A stretch of 64,000 nucleotides of DNA, from NCBI GenBank assembly GCA_910583745.1, contig CAJTZC010000001.1, positions 134,365-198,364 of the forward strand, read 5' to 3'. The notes under the pieces are model-generated. The model did no database searches. It had not been told where the DNA came from and saw only the letters and a program-made list of their open reading frames with translations. The position numbers were made by a program, and so were the translations under genes. This stretch comes from an uncultured Bacilli bacterium (lineage in GTDB: Bacteria; Bacillota_I; Bacilli_A; RF39; UBA660). Of this stretch, positions 25,875 through 35,127 are shown piece by piece (position 1 is the stretch's first letter; each line of letters opens with the position of its first letter).

Positions 25875-26948
25875 TTAAGCAGCTGGTGTAAATGTTACGC
25901 CAGAGTAATCGATTTCTGTAGTTTCACCACCAATAGTAATTCTGATTGGAGTTTTGTTTACAGTATCAAGTGCGAGCATAATTGATAAAGAACCGTCAGC
26001 ACCGATAGTTTGAACTTTTCTACCGTTGATACCAAATTTAACAACTGTACCTTCAGCGCCTGAAACGTTTACAACGTAATAGTAACCTTTAGGGTCGCTT
26101 TCAGGGAATTGTCCGATAAGTGTAGCGTTTGTGCTTTCTGTGATTTCACCAGTTAGTTTGTTGTCAGCAAGAGTAACATTAACTAAACTTGCGTCATATC
26201 CCCAACTGTTAGTGAAAACGTTCATATCTGCTTCTGGAATTGTTGCTGAAACTGTTCCAGTGCTAGAAGCTGCAGAGTTAGTTCTTTGTGTAGCTGTGAT
26301 AGATACACCGATTTCGATATACTTATCAGAGTCAGCACCACCTTGTTTACCTAATTGAGTATCAAGATAGTCAAATATAGCTACATGGTTTTCAACTTCG
26401 TAAGCCCAAGCCCAACTGATTTTTACAGTTTCGTTCTCTTTCAAATTTGCAAGAGCAGCAACTAATTTAGCTTCAGTGTTGATGTTTTCAGTTTTTCCTG
26501 AAGTTCTTTCAACAGTGAATAATACTGGTGTATAGTTGTTACCGTCGAATAATTCTGGGTGAGCAACTTTAGCAGCATCTAAAGCAGTTTGTTGGTCAGC
26601 AGATAATGCAACATTAGTTAAATCTAACATAGCGTTGTTCTTAACTGTAGTAGCGATAACTGTATCGACTTCAACTTCCGAATTGTTCGTATAGTTGACA
26701 GTGAAAGAATCAGTATCTTGTCCACCTGGAGCAACTCTGTTATTAACTTTAGCGTTGTTTAATGGTGAACTGAACAATGAGAAATTATTAATTCCTAATT
26801 TGACGTCCCATTTAGCAACATAAGCGTTATCTGTAACACTAGAAGAGTCAGTGTATTTAGCGTAAGTCCCTGCTACTGAATAACCAGTAAGAACTACTGC
26901 CATCATTAATCCACCAACGACTGTCATTTTCTTTTTCATTCTTTTCAC
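25875..26948 (-). CDS. tasA: TasA/CalY-family fibre subunit
   Basis: A 357-aa secreted protein beginning MKRMKKKMTVVGGLMMAVVL, then GYSVAGTYAKYTDSSSV, the camelysin/TasA signal region processed by SipW-type peptidases. The mature part begins with VAKWDVKLGINNFSLF and contains NNRVAPGGQDTDSFTVNY, as in TasA/CalY (PF12389). It is about 100 residues longer than Bacillus TasA, with a beta-rich C-terminal extension (about residues 235-357). It lacks cysteines, like fibre-forming TasA. It has the strongest ribosome site of the locus (AAAGGAGGTG) and its own structured leader, fitting a highly expressed main subunit. It follows SipW-1. Confidence 0.85.
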   Translation of the reverse strand: MKRMKKKMTVVGGLMMAVVLTGYSVAGTYAKYTDSSSVTDNAYVAKWDVKLGINNFSLFSSPLNNAKVNNRVAPGGQDTDSFTVNYTNNSEVEVDTVIATTVKNNAMLDLTNVALSADQQTALDAAKVAHPELFDGNNYTPVLFTVERTSGKTENINTEAKLVAALANLKENETVKISWAWAYEVENHVAIFDYLDTQLGKQGGADSDKYIEIGVSITATQRTNSAASSTGTVSATIPEADMNVFTNSWGYDASLVNVTLADNKLTGEITESTNATLIGQFPESDPKGYYYVVNVSGAEGTVVKFGINGRKVQTIGADGSLSIMLALDTVNKTPIRITIGGETTEIDYSGVTFTPAA

Positions 26949-26972
26949 CTCCTTTTTTCATGCAATTTTTCA

Positions 26973-26990
26973 ATGCATAGTACTATGCAT
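26973..26990. promoter_or_regulatory. 18-bp perfect palindrome in the tasA-like leader
   Basis: ATGCATAGTACTATGCAT is its own reverse complement. It is followed upstream in the transcript by a second small hairpin (AGGAAG/CTTCCT, 26991-27010). It lies 25 bp before the start codon, outside any gene, and is either an operator or an RNA hairpin controlling the subunit gene. Confidence 0.7.
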
Positions 26991-27056
26991 AGGAAGAATA
27001 ATAGCTTCCTGTCTATATAAACTCTCTCGATTGAAAGGGTTTACCGAAATTTACTT

Positions 27057-28040
27057 CTAAGCCTTCTTCGATGTCGACTTAGTTTTTGTTTTGGAAGTCG
27101 TCGTAGTCTTCTTTTTTACAGGGGAAGCATCTTCCGCTTTAGAAGTTTTCTTCTTCACTACAGGTTTGTCCTCTGTTTTAGAAACTCTTTTCTTCACAGG
27201 AGGGGCATCCTCTGTTTTAGAAGTTTTCTTCTTTACTGGAGGCTTGTCCTCTGTCGTAGAAGCACTCACTTTCTTCCTTTTTGGTAGAGGTTTTGGTTCA
27301 GGTTCGATTTCTTCTTCTTCCTCTTCTTCTTCGAGGTCGTCTTCGTACTCTTCCTCATCCTCGTACTCTTCTTCAAGAAGCTCTTCGTCTTCTTCAGCTT
27401 TTATAGACTTCGTTTTCTTGGTCTGTTTAGAAGCAGCTTCTAGCTCTTCTAATTCTTTCATTCTCTTATATTCTAAGAATTCTTGTCTCTCTTTATCTTG
27501 TTGTTTTTTATTCGATATCATGAATCCAACTCCGAAGACTGCTGTAATACCTACTACTAAAATGATTATCGTAGTCGGTTCTGATAAGCTCTTCATGGTC
27601 GAACCTATTCCTGGAATACGCATGACATATAAACCTTCGACATCGTCTAATTCTACTAGATTTTGGTCTTGTGCCTTGTTGTTATCACCTTTGGTAATGA
27701 AGTATCTTTGCCCATTGGTCGTTATCTCATCGATGATTCTGTGTGTCGTAACTGTATTTTGTGCATCCCGGAAAGCAATGATGTCTCCTACTTTAAGAGT
27801 GTTTGGGTCGATTATTTTGGTAATAATTAAATCACCCATTTTGATTTTTCCTTCCATGGAACCAGATAGTACCATGAATGGTTTGTACCCAAATACGCTC
27901 GGTACCTTATCCTGATCAGCCTTCGATTGAATAATAATCCACATGTTGACTAGGAGCATAGGTACTAATATAATACAAGCGATGGCGACAACCCAATTGC
28001 TGGGTGACGCGTACCATTTTTTTTCTTCCTTTTTATTCAT
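27057..28040 (-). CDS. sipW: SipW-type signal peptidase I with charged tail (SipW-1)
   Basis: A 327-aa protein. It has a helix at about residues 17-38, the catalytic Ser in MVLSGSMEGKI and His in VTTHRIID (the ER-type Ser-His dyad), GDNNKAQDQN, and a second helix near 158-180. After a coiled linker (about 185-215) comes a block of some 35 acidic residues (EEEYEDEEEYEDD type). It is followed by four repeats of a Lys-Thr module based on SKTEDxPPVKKK and a poly Lys/Thr/Ser end. The tail should be cytosolic. It sits between the Cys-rich lipoprotein and the main TasA-like subunit, its likely substrate. Confidence 0.88.
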   Translation of the reverse strand: MNKKEEKKWYASPSNWVVAIACIILVPMLLVNMWIIIQSKADQDKVPSVFGYKPFMVLSGSMEGKIKMGDLIITKIIDPNTLKVGDIIAFRDAQNTVTTHRIIDEITTNGQRYFITKGDNNKAQDQNLVELDDVEGLYVMRIPGIGSTMKSLSEPTTIIILVVGITAVFGVGFMISNKKQQDKERQEFLEYKRMKELEELEAASKQTKKTKSIKAEEDEELLEEEYEDEEEYEDDLEEEEEEEEIEPEPKPLPKRKKVSASTTEDKPPVKKKTSKTEDAPPVKKRVSKTEDKPVVKKKTSKAEDASPVKKKTTTTSKTKTKSTSKKA

Positions 28041-28072
28041 TTTTTCACCCTTTCGCTTGTTAATTAGTTTGC

Positions 28073-31000
28073 TTATAACGGTCTAAATGTATAAGCTTCC
28101 CCCTGGTCATCTTGTTTAGATTGTTCATCCAATTGTTGTGCTGCTGCGATGATATCTTCTACAGATGCCGTTCCAGATAGAATGTCTTCTACTGTAGCTG
28201 CATCTTTTAAAATGTCTTGTACTGATTTTGAGCTTGCTAGGATGTCTTCGACTGATTTTGCTGAAGCAGTCTCCGGTTTTGATGTTACAGACGCTATAGC
28301 ATTGTCATCAGATATTATGTCGTCTATAAATTCTGAATAAGAATCTCCACATTCACACCTGTATACCATGATGTCTCCATCCGCGTGACTCGAATATGAA
28401 TGGCTTGATGTCTCTGAATACGTTCTCTCATCGCATTCTCCTACAGTGCTAGTACACGTGTATGACGTCGTGTGCGTACCGTCTCCATTATTTTTGCTTC
28501 CATCATTTCTATAATGATGGTCGTGGTCTGGTACTGGTTCAGGCTCAGGTTCGTCGATAAATTCAGAATACGAGTATCCACAATCACATCTGTGTACTAT
28601 TATATCACCATCTGGGTAACTAGTAAACGAGTGTGATACAGTTTCAGTATAAGTTCTAGCATTACATGTGCCTTTGGTATTTGTACAAGTATAGAATATC
28701 GTGTGTGTGCCATTTTTGTTGTCAGTTAAACTATCGACACTGTAATGATGGTCTCCATGTTGTTCTTTTTGTACTTCTTTTTGTTCTCCACATACACAAG
28801 TATATAGGATGTAATCCCCTTTGTCTTGCTCTTTCCATGCGTGACTTTCGTAAGTATAACTCGGTGTAGATGAGTATCCACAAGAACATTTTGTAACAGT
28901 AGGAATTCTGTGTTGTGATTCGTTGTATGGTACTGGAGAACCCTTTTCTACATGTGAAGTATCATGCGGTGCAACTGGTGATTTTGTATTTTTTGTATTT
29001 CCACAAGAACATTTCACTTGTGATTCAGTCCAGTGACTAGAAGCATCATATTTATTTACGGTGTTTCCTGTAGGTGACATACTACAATCCACTGTTTTGG
29101 TCTCCGTTTTCGTCTTACCACAAGAACATGTATATATGATTTCTACATTGTGAGAAGAATCTCCGACTGGTGAGCCGACTTTTCTATCAGTCTCTACCCA
29201 AACACAAGTGTGTTCGATATTTCTCTTCTCTGTATGTCCACATCCTGTACAATTTCTCTGTTCTTCTTTATCGTTTATCGGTGTCCACTCTGTCATAGAG
29301 TGTGCCACTTTATTAGAAACTATCGTTTTACCATTTCCACATAGACACTTACTATCTGTCTCTGTCCAGTGGAAATTGCTATCGTAGTTGGTCGTACTTA
29401 CACCCGGCTTCATCGTACAATTTTCGATTCTTATTTCTGATTTTGTTTCACCACAAGAACATTTGTATGAAATTTCGAGATTATGCGTTTCAGCTCCAAC
29501 TGGGCCTTTTACGGACCTTCCCGTCTCTTTCCAATCGTGTTCGTGTTCCATTTTATCTACTTTTGTAAATCCGCAGCCTTCTGCTGTACATTTATACGTA
29601 GTAGAACCATCAGCATTTACTTTTCCACTATCTAAAGTATGTTTTGTGATATTACCTTTAATCGTCTTGTTATAACCACAAGAACATTTTTCATTGGTCT
29701 CTAAATAGTGACCGGCTTCTCCTGTATTGACATTCTTTGTAGTTACCTTTTTATCGTGTGCTTGCTTTTGTGATGTTACAGTTTTAACATTTCCACATTC
29801 ACATTTGCCGGCTGTCTCTGTCCAATGGCTGTTGTCATCGTATTTTGTCGTAACGACGCCTCCAGTGATACTACAGTACTCTTTTGTATGTTCGATTCGC
29901 AGTTCTCCTCCGATTGTACAAGTATAGGTTATGTCTAAATAATGTATATCATCTGTAGCAGGGGCTCCGACCGTTCTGCTCGTCTCAACCCAGTTATGTG
30001 TATTGTGTTCTGTATTTTGAATCGTCTTCGTGTAATCGCATCCCGTTTTATCACAGGTATAAGTCGTGGAACCGTCCGCGTTGTTCTTTGTGACGAGGCT
30101 GTGGCCTAAAACTCCACTCTTCGTGCTCTTTTCGTGTTGACAAGTATCGTGCTTACATTTTTCTAGTGTCAATCTCTTGTGACCAGCATCTCCTTGGTTT
30201 TCATATGTCGTAGAAACTGTCTCAAAGTCATGAGGTCTCGATTCTAATTTTCCGCATCCTTTACAGAATCTCGTTTCGACGTTATCGTTTAAAGATGACC
30301 ATTCTGTAAAAGTGTGCTTGTGGAAAGGTATATCGGGTACTCCTGGGTAGTTTATTCCAGGTTTATCGTTTTCTTTCTCACTCAAATCGACTGTATTCGT
30401 ATACAAGCATCCTTCGTTTTGACAAGCCATTGTAGCAATGTTGTTATCAATAGAAGTGACTTGCATGTCGTGTTCTACTTCATCGACGTATTGGCATTCG
30501 TCACAAATATGGTATTCCAACATATCGTCGTAATCTCTGAATCTCAATTCACAATTTTCTTTGTGCGCTTTGTAGACTTTATGTCCACATTGACCACAAG
30601 TAAAGGTGTCGACTTCATAGTGTGTTCCATCACTATATGTAGCATAAGAAGTTTTCGAATGTTCGAACTTGTGTTCACGTGACTCTACTTCTCCACATTC
30701 ACAAATTCTTGCCTCTTTCTCGTCGTCGTAAAACTCCCATTCACCAAATTTGTGTTCGTGATTTGCGTCAGGTGTCGTTCCGGCGGGCCTAGAAGGTATA
30801 CTAGGCTTCGTCTCTTCTGGTCCTTTTATAGAAGGGTCGACAATCGGTGCCTTTCCTTCTTCTTTTTGTTTTTGCTCGAGGTCTTCTAAGATTGCTTTGA
30901 TTTCCTCGTTATCTAAGTTATCGACATTTGGAAATAAAGAGCCGTCTACTTCGACTATAAGTCCAGGTTCTATTTCAATTTCTATATTCTTAACGGGCTC

Positions 31001-31219
31001 TTTTGCAGGCTCTTCGATCGGTAAATCGTGGTCGTGTTCCTCAAGACCTGGTCTAAAATCCTCGTGATTGTGATTGTCTTCTTTAGGACCGACTAGCGCA
31101 GAACATCCTGTTGTAAAAGTTAAAGATAATGCGAGAGCTCCAGCAGCAAGTCTGCTATGGTATGAATTTATAAAATATTTTATTCTTGTTTTAAAAGATT
31201 TCTTATTATCTTGGTTCAT
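28073..31219 (-). CDS. Lipoprotein with ~22 Cys-pair (zinc-ribbon-like) modules
   Basis: A 1048-aa protein with a signal peptide and a likely lipobox (LTFTTGC, Cys near 40). An acidic His-containing linker and a Pro-rich segment follow, then a long array from about residue 165 to 990. The array is built on C-x-C-G or C-x2-C-G pairs, each with His/Trp nearby (HKFGEWEF, HSMTEWTP, HAWKEQDKG type). About 22 pairs are visible. Such arrays occur in surface proteins of gut Bacillota and are thought to bind metal. The C-terminus carries short repeats of the type SVEDILASSKSVQDILK. It is first in the fibre locus, directly behind a consensus promoter. Confidence 0.85.
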   Translation of the reverse strand: MNQDNKKSFKTRIKYFINSYHSRLAAGALALSLTFTTGCSALVGPKEDNHNHEDFRPGLEEHDHDLPIEEPAKEPVKNIEIEIEPGLIVEVDGSLFPNVDNLDNEEIKAILEDLEQKQKEEGKAPIVDPSIKGPEETKPSIPSRPAGTTPDANHEHKFGEWEFYDDEKEARICECGEVESREHKFEHSKTSYATYSDGTHYEVDTFTCGQCGHKVYKAHKENCELRFRDYDDMLEYHICDECQYVDEVEHDMQVTSIDNNIATMACQNEGCLYTNTVDLSEKENDKPGINYPGVPDIPFHKHTFTEWSSLNDNVETRFCKGCGKLESRPHDFETVSTTYENQGDAGHKRLTLEKCKHDTCQHEKSTKSGVLGHSLVTKNNADGSTTYTCDKTGCDYTKTIQNTEHNTHNWVETSRTVGAPATDDIHYLDITYTCTIGGELRIEHTKEYCSITGGVVTTKYDDNSHWTETAGKCECGNVKTVTSQKQAHDKKVTTKNVNTGEAGHYLETNEKCSCGYNKTIKGNITKHTLDSGKVNADGSTTYKCTAEGCGFTKVDKMEHEHDWKETGRSVKGPVGAETHNLEISYKCSCGETKSEIRIENCTMKPGVSTTNYDSNFHWTETDSKCLCGNGKTIVSNKVAHSMTEWTPINDKEEQRNCTGCGHTEKRNIEHTCVWVETDRKVGSPVGDSSHNVEIIYTCSCGKTKTETKTVDCSMSPTGNTVNKYDASSHWTESQVKCSCGNTKNTKSPVAPHDTSHVEKGSPVPYNESQHRIPTVTKCSCGYSSTPSYTYESHAWKEQDKGDYILYTCVCGEQKEVQKEQHGDHHYSVDSLTDNKNGTHTIFYTCTNTKGTCNARTYTETVSHSFTSYPDGDIIVHRCDCGYSYSEFIDEPEPEPVPDHDHHYRNDGSKNNGDGTHTTSYTCTSTVGECDERTYSETSSHSYSSHADGDIMVYRCECGDSYSEFIDDIISDDNAIASVTSKPETASAKSVEDILASSKSVQDILKDAATVEDILSGTASVEDIIAAAQQLDEQSKQDDQGEAYTFRPL

Positions 31220-31264
31220 TTTTTTCTAACTCCTCTTTCTTCCTTTTTCCGTCTTTGAGCAGTT

Positions 31265-31292
31265 ATTATACACTTTTTTTACGGAATGTCAA
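31265..31292 (-). promoter_or_regulatory. Promoter of the surface-fibre locus
   Basis: A -35 TTGACA (31287-31292), a 16-bp spacer and a -10 TATAAT (31265-31270), both perfect consensus. A second, weaker TATAAT lies upstream near 31400. The rest of the 360-bp intergenic region is AT-rich with no gene. Confidence 0.9.
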
Positions 31293-31548
31293 GTTATTTT
31301 CAAAATATTCATTTCCTTTTATTGGAAGTTCTTTAAAATTAGTATCAATTATCCAATATTTTTGCAGCCTTGTCTGTTAGGCTCATTTGTCATATTAATT
31401 ATACTATCTTTTTTTCTTTTTTGGAAGCCCTTTTTGTCGAGATTTGTCATTTTTTGTGGCGACACAGCCTTCTTTGGGAAATTCTCTTTATACATAATAC
31501 TTTAAATTATATTTATTTCCCACACATTACATTCCAAAAGTAAAATTT

Positions 31549-31576
31549 AAAAAAAGAAATCAGCCTCTGCTGAAAT
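31549..31576 (-). terminator. Terminator of cdaA-cdaR
   Basis: Stem TCAGC/GCTGA flanked by extra A-T pairs, loop AGAG, followed by seven T on the minus strand, just after the cdaR stop. Confidence 0.85.
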
Positions 31577-31579
31577 CTT

Positions 31580-32944
31580 TTACTTGTGCATAATTTTAAT
31601 TTGAATCGTCTTTACTTTTGCAGTATAGGTTACGGTCAAATCGTCTCCAGTGACGACCACTGGAACGTCGTGTGTTCCAGGTGTATATCCGCTTAAATCC
31701 AACTGCGCTTTGATCGACTTGGTATTGATGTTATTGATGATGTTCTCGGAACCCTTCAATATAACTGTAATCGCCGTGTCTTCTTGTGAAACGGCATTTG
31801 CCACATAGTCTTGGTTCAAGTGAATGAATTCTACTGTAACATCGTTCAACTCTATAGTCGCTTCGTTACCAAGGTTGACATCTACGGAAGTCGTGTTCTC
31901 GCTCATGTATCTTACACCACTCGGTTTTATCAATGTAACGTTGTATTTTTTGTTCGAACTCAATCCTTCGACATCGATTTCTGCGGTGATAGAAGTTAGA
32001 TTGTTGATTGCATTTTGGTCTCCGTACACTCTTACGCTCCTAACACTCGATGTCACTGAACTTATCGCGTACCCCGTGGCCAAGTCTCCGACTGGAACAA
32101 TCTTGACTGGTAAATCTGTATAGTAGGAATCTACTTTTATCGTCGCACTGGCTGTCGATGGTACAATTTCTACATTTTCGACGAGTCTTCCATTCGTATC
32201 GTAAGCGACGAGTGGAATCGAATCGACTTCGAATGTGCCTGCCTCTGTCAATCCCAAATTGGCGACGTTGACGAGGGCTTTGATGTTGGCAACTCTCGCG
32301 AGGGCTTCACTCGAACCTTTCACGTAGACTTCGCTCTCTTTCAGCGTCACTTCGCTGACGTTCAACTTGCTATCGAGTTTGTCTTGGTTCAATAAGTCAT
32401 AAGATAAAGTTCTTACGTTCGAAACTTTCTCACGTATCTTGACTGTTACGGTCGATGGAACCAATTCGTATTTTACCGATTTGATGGAATGGTTGTATTT
32501 CAGTTTGACTGTATATTCTCCAGTTTTGTAATCACTCAGGTCTAAAACCACTTTGTGTTCGCCTAACTGTTTTGCCAAGTACAAATCGCTCTTTCGTCCC
32601 ATCAAAATGATGTCTACGGTCTCTGGTACGCCTTCTACGACGTATTTTTCTTCGTTGAAGATGACATTGACTGGCTGACTCGAAAGGATTTCGCTTTCGT
32701 TTTCTACCAAGTTAATGGCTCTGCTATCTACAACTAAGAATGCCAATGCGGCGAGGACGAGCGAAATGATCAATAAAGAATGTGGTTTATTTAATAGTCC
32801 ATCGAATACGCCTGCATTTTTTTTGAGTATCTTATTTACTCTATATACAATTCTGCTGAGCGGAGTGACGATTACTTTATCTATCGCACGGTGTACGCCT
32901 TTAAAAATCGTACTTAGAGGATTGCTCTTTTTCTTCTTACTCAT
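31580..32944 (-). CDS. cdaR: CdaA regulator, YbbR-domain protein
   Basis: A 454-aa membrane-anchored protein. A basic N-terminus and one helix (about residues 50-72, SLLIISLVLAALAFLVVDSRAI) are followed by four YbbR-type beta domains outside the membrane, the first beginning VNVIFNEEKYVVEGVPETVDIIL. The start at 32944 is used because AGAGGTG is correctly placed and ATGAGTAA overlaps the cdaA stop. CdaR binds CdaA and modulates c-di-AMP synthesis. The usual third gene, glmM, is not next to it. Confidence 0.93.
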   Translation of the reverse strand: MSKKKKSNPLSTIFKGVHRAIDKVIVTPLSRIVYRVNKILKKNAGVFDGLLNKPHSLLIISLVLAALAFLVVDSRAINLVENESEILSSQPVNVIFNEEKYVVEGVPETVDIILMGRKSDLYLAKQLGEHKVVLDLSDYKTGEYTVKLKYNHSIKSVKYELVPSTVTVKIREKVSNVRTLSYDLLNQDKLDSKLNVSEVTLKESEVYVKGSSEALARVANIKALVNVANLGLTEAGTFEVDSIPLVAYDTNGRLVENVEIVPSTASATIKVDSYYTDLPVKIVPVGDLATGYAISSVTSSVRSVRVYGDQNAINNLTSITAEIDVEGLSSNKKYNVTLIKPSGVRYMSENTTSVDVNLGNEATIELNDVTVEFIHLNQDYVANAVSQEDTAITVILKGSENIINNINTKSIKAQLDLSGYTPGTHDVPVVVTGDDLTVTYTAKVKTIQIKIMHK

Positions 32945-33749
32945 CTTTTTCACCTCTTTCGTCGGCTGCATAGAAGATTTCTGTCTTAGGAGACAGTTCG
33001 TTGTATAACATCTTCTTGAACTCTTCTGGTGTCAAATTGTAGTTTAGAGTGCTGTTGATTGCAATGCTGATTCTACCGGTCTCTTCAGATACGATGAGCA
33101 CGATTGCATCGGACTCTTCGGCTAACCCTAGACCCGCTCTGTGGCGGGTTCCTAAACTCTTAGACAGTTTGTTGTCCATGCTGGTTCTGAAAACGCATCC
33201 TGCACAGGTGACTTTCGTTCCTTGTATGATGACTCCTCCATCGTGAAGAGCGCTGTTAGGATAGAACAAACTCTCGATAATTTGGCTGCTGACATCTGCA
33301 TATATCTTTGTCGCTGGAGAAATGTATTCCTGTAAGCTCACATCTCTCTCGATAGCGATGAGTGCTCCGAATTTGTTTTTTCGCAGATAATCGACAGCTT
33401 CCATCACTTCAGTAACCAACTTCTCTCTTTCGTCCGAAGTCAGCACTTTGTGTCGTCCGAGCAATTGGCTTCGACCCAGTTGTTCTAGAACCGTACGAAT
33501 CTCCGGTTGGAAGATGATGATGATGGCAAGTGGTCCCCACATGATGATGTATTCCAAAATGAGACCGACTGCATAAAGGTTCAATAAGCTGCTCAAAATT
33601 TTAATCACTACTATGAATAAAACACCTTTAAATATGAGCACCATTTTGATGTTATTTTTAAGATTTTTTAATAAGAAGTATACTATGTACCACAAAATAC
33701 AGACGTCCAATATCTTTGTGATGATACTCCAAACTGATGATAAAGTCAT
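32937..33749 (-). CDS. cdaA: Diadenylate cyclase CdaA
   Basis: A 270-aa protein that makes c-di-AMP from two ATP at the membrane. Three N-terminal helices (residues 10-85) are followed by the DAC domain with the DGG motif (HDGGVII, about 168-174) and the RHR motif (LGTRHRAGLGL, about 198-208). An extended -10 (TGTTATAAT, about 33769-33777) lies upstream, with a short palindrome at 33792-33804 between the promoter elements. It forms an operon with cdaR. Confidence 0.95.
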   Translation of the reverse strand: MTLSSVWSIITKILDVCILWYIVYFLLKNLKNNIKMVLIFKGVLFIVVIKILSSLLNLYAVGLILEYIIMWGPLAIIIIFQPEIRTVLEQLGRSQLLGRHKVLTSDEREKLVTEVMEAVDYLRKNKFGALIAIERDVSLQEYISPATKIYADVSSQIIESLFYPNSALHDGGVIIQGTKVTCAGCVFRTSMDNKLSKSLGTRHRAGLGLAEESDAIVLIVSEETGRISIAINSTLNYNLTPEEFKKMLYNELSPKTEIFYAADERGEKDE

Positions 33750-33872
33750 GACTTTCCTCCTTGCGTCACTTTTTGCATTATAACAAATTCAGGAAATTAT
33801 TTCCACTGAAAATGTAGATCTAACTTTTTTAGAGGAAACGATTTTTTCATCGGTCCCCTTTTTTATTCTTCT

Positions 33873-34946
33873 CTATTGTGCTTCTGGTCCAGAAATTTTT
33901 ACGGTTCTTCCCGTCGGCTGGAGTCCTATATAGGTTATCCCATCGTTGACGACGAGATTCTCTCCGTTTTGGTATTTGTACGTCGTCTTTCCTGAACGCG
34001 TCTTTTTCTCCCAAGTGATAGGTACGGCTTTGCCTTCACTGATAAAGTAGCCCTGTCCTGTACCGATGTTCTCCATGTCTTGTCTGCCGTAGTTGTCAAT
34101 CGTCTTGTATTTCACGTTGTATACGATGATGTTCTTCGTCTTCACTCTCTCTTTGGAGTTGTAGTCGATGAGCTCGGTGTTGTTTTGGCTCCGCAGATAC
34201 ATTTTGGTCTCTTCGTCGTAGAAGAATTTTGCCGAATAGCTTCCAGAGTACGGGATTTCTACCGTCGTCGCCGAAGTGACTCCCTCGAAGTTTCCGAGGT
34301 CTAACGGGTTCGCATCGTACTCGAGTAGATTGCCGCCTTCCGTCGTCGTGCGGTACTTCAGTTTTTCAGTGGCCTTTCTCAAACTCTCCATTTTGGAGTA
34401 TCCCTTGTGTTCGTAGCCGATTCCCTTTATCGTCGTATCTCTGAAGAAGTAACTTCCCTCGTAGGTGAGTCCATTGATATTGTTTATCCCTAAAGTCTTG
34501 ATGTCACTTTGGGCCTGCGGACTCCAACCCCAGTGGACGTATATTGCATCGTTTTCTAGGGCATAATCTAGGAAGTAATGTCTACTGCTTCGGATACTCT
34601 GTATCTTAGGACTCGTCGAATCTTTTAGCAGTATCATCTCGCGCGTGATGCCTCCTTCTACGAGCATCTCGTAATTGATGTACGCGTCGTTGAGACCGGA
34701 CTGGTACTTCCATACGGCACTGTTGTTGTTTATCATGACAGCATAAGGTCGCGAATTGGATGACAGGTCGATGATTTGTACTTCTGGTTCAGGTTCGACC
34801 ACAGGTGGCGGTGGGGTGTCCGGTTTTTCGATGTCGGCTTTGTTCTCTTTCAAGAGAAAATAGCCTATTCCCGTCGCAAGTACGAGGGAACCTGCAATAA
34901 TGAATGCCAACAGTTTTTGTTTTTGTCGCTTCTTTAACTTCTTCAT
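33873..34946 (-). CDS. DUF3048 (YerB-type) exported protein
   Basis: A 357-aa protein with an N-terminal helix (residues 11-30), a Pro-rich spacer (PDTPPPPVVEPEPE) and the two DUF3048 domains. Family hallmarks are RPYAVMINNN, QSGLNDAYINYEMLVEGGITR and the later DIKTLGINNINGL. It has no lipobox Cys, so it is membrane-anchored with the domain outside. YerB-type proteins are widespread in Bacillota and their role is poorly defined. Confidence 0.88.
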   Translation of the reverse strand: MKKLKKRQKQKLLAFIIAGSLVLATGIGYFLLKENKADIEKPDTPPPPVVEPEPEVQIIDLSSNSRPYAVMINNNSAVWKYQSGLNDAYINYEMLVEGGITREMILLKDSTSPKIQSIRSSRHYFLDYALENDAIYVHWGWSPQAQSDIKTLGINNINGLTYEGSYFFRDTTIKGIGYEHKGYSKMESLRKATEKLKYRTTTEGGNLLEYDANPLDLGNFEGVTSATTVEIPYSGSYSAKFFYDEETKMYLRSQNNTELIDYNSKERVKTKNIIVYNVKYKTIDNYGRQDMENIGTGQGYFISEGKAVPITWEKKTRSGKTTYKYQNGENLVVNDGITYIGLQPTGRTVKISGPEAQ

Positions 34947-35127
34947 TTTATTTTACCTCTTCTATATGATAACATTTTTTTCTTTATAATACAATTTAAA
35001 AATTGCACTTTCTTTTTTATCGGTTTGGCGCTTCTCTATCGATTTGCAAGAAAGACATTTTTTGTTCGACGGTTCCATTTTATAATCAGTTGTGTTATAT
35101 TAAATTATAAGAATGAGGTTGAAGTTT

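Noticed and set aside
33830..33866. Hairpin before cdaA as terminator of the DUF3048 gene
   Set aside because: The T-tract follows on the plus strand only; no U-run on the transcribed minus strand.
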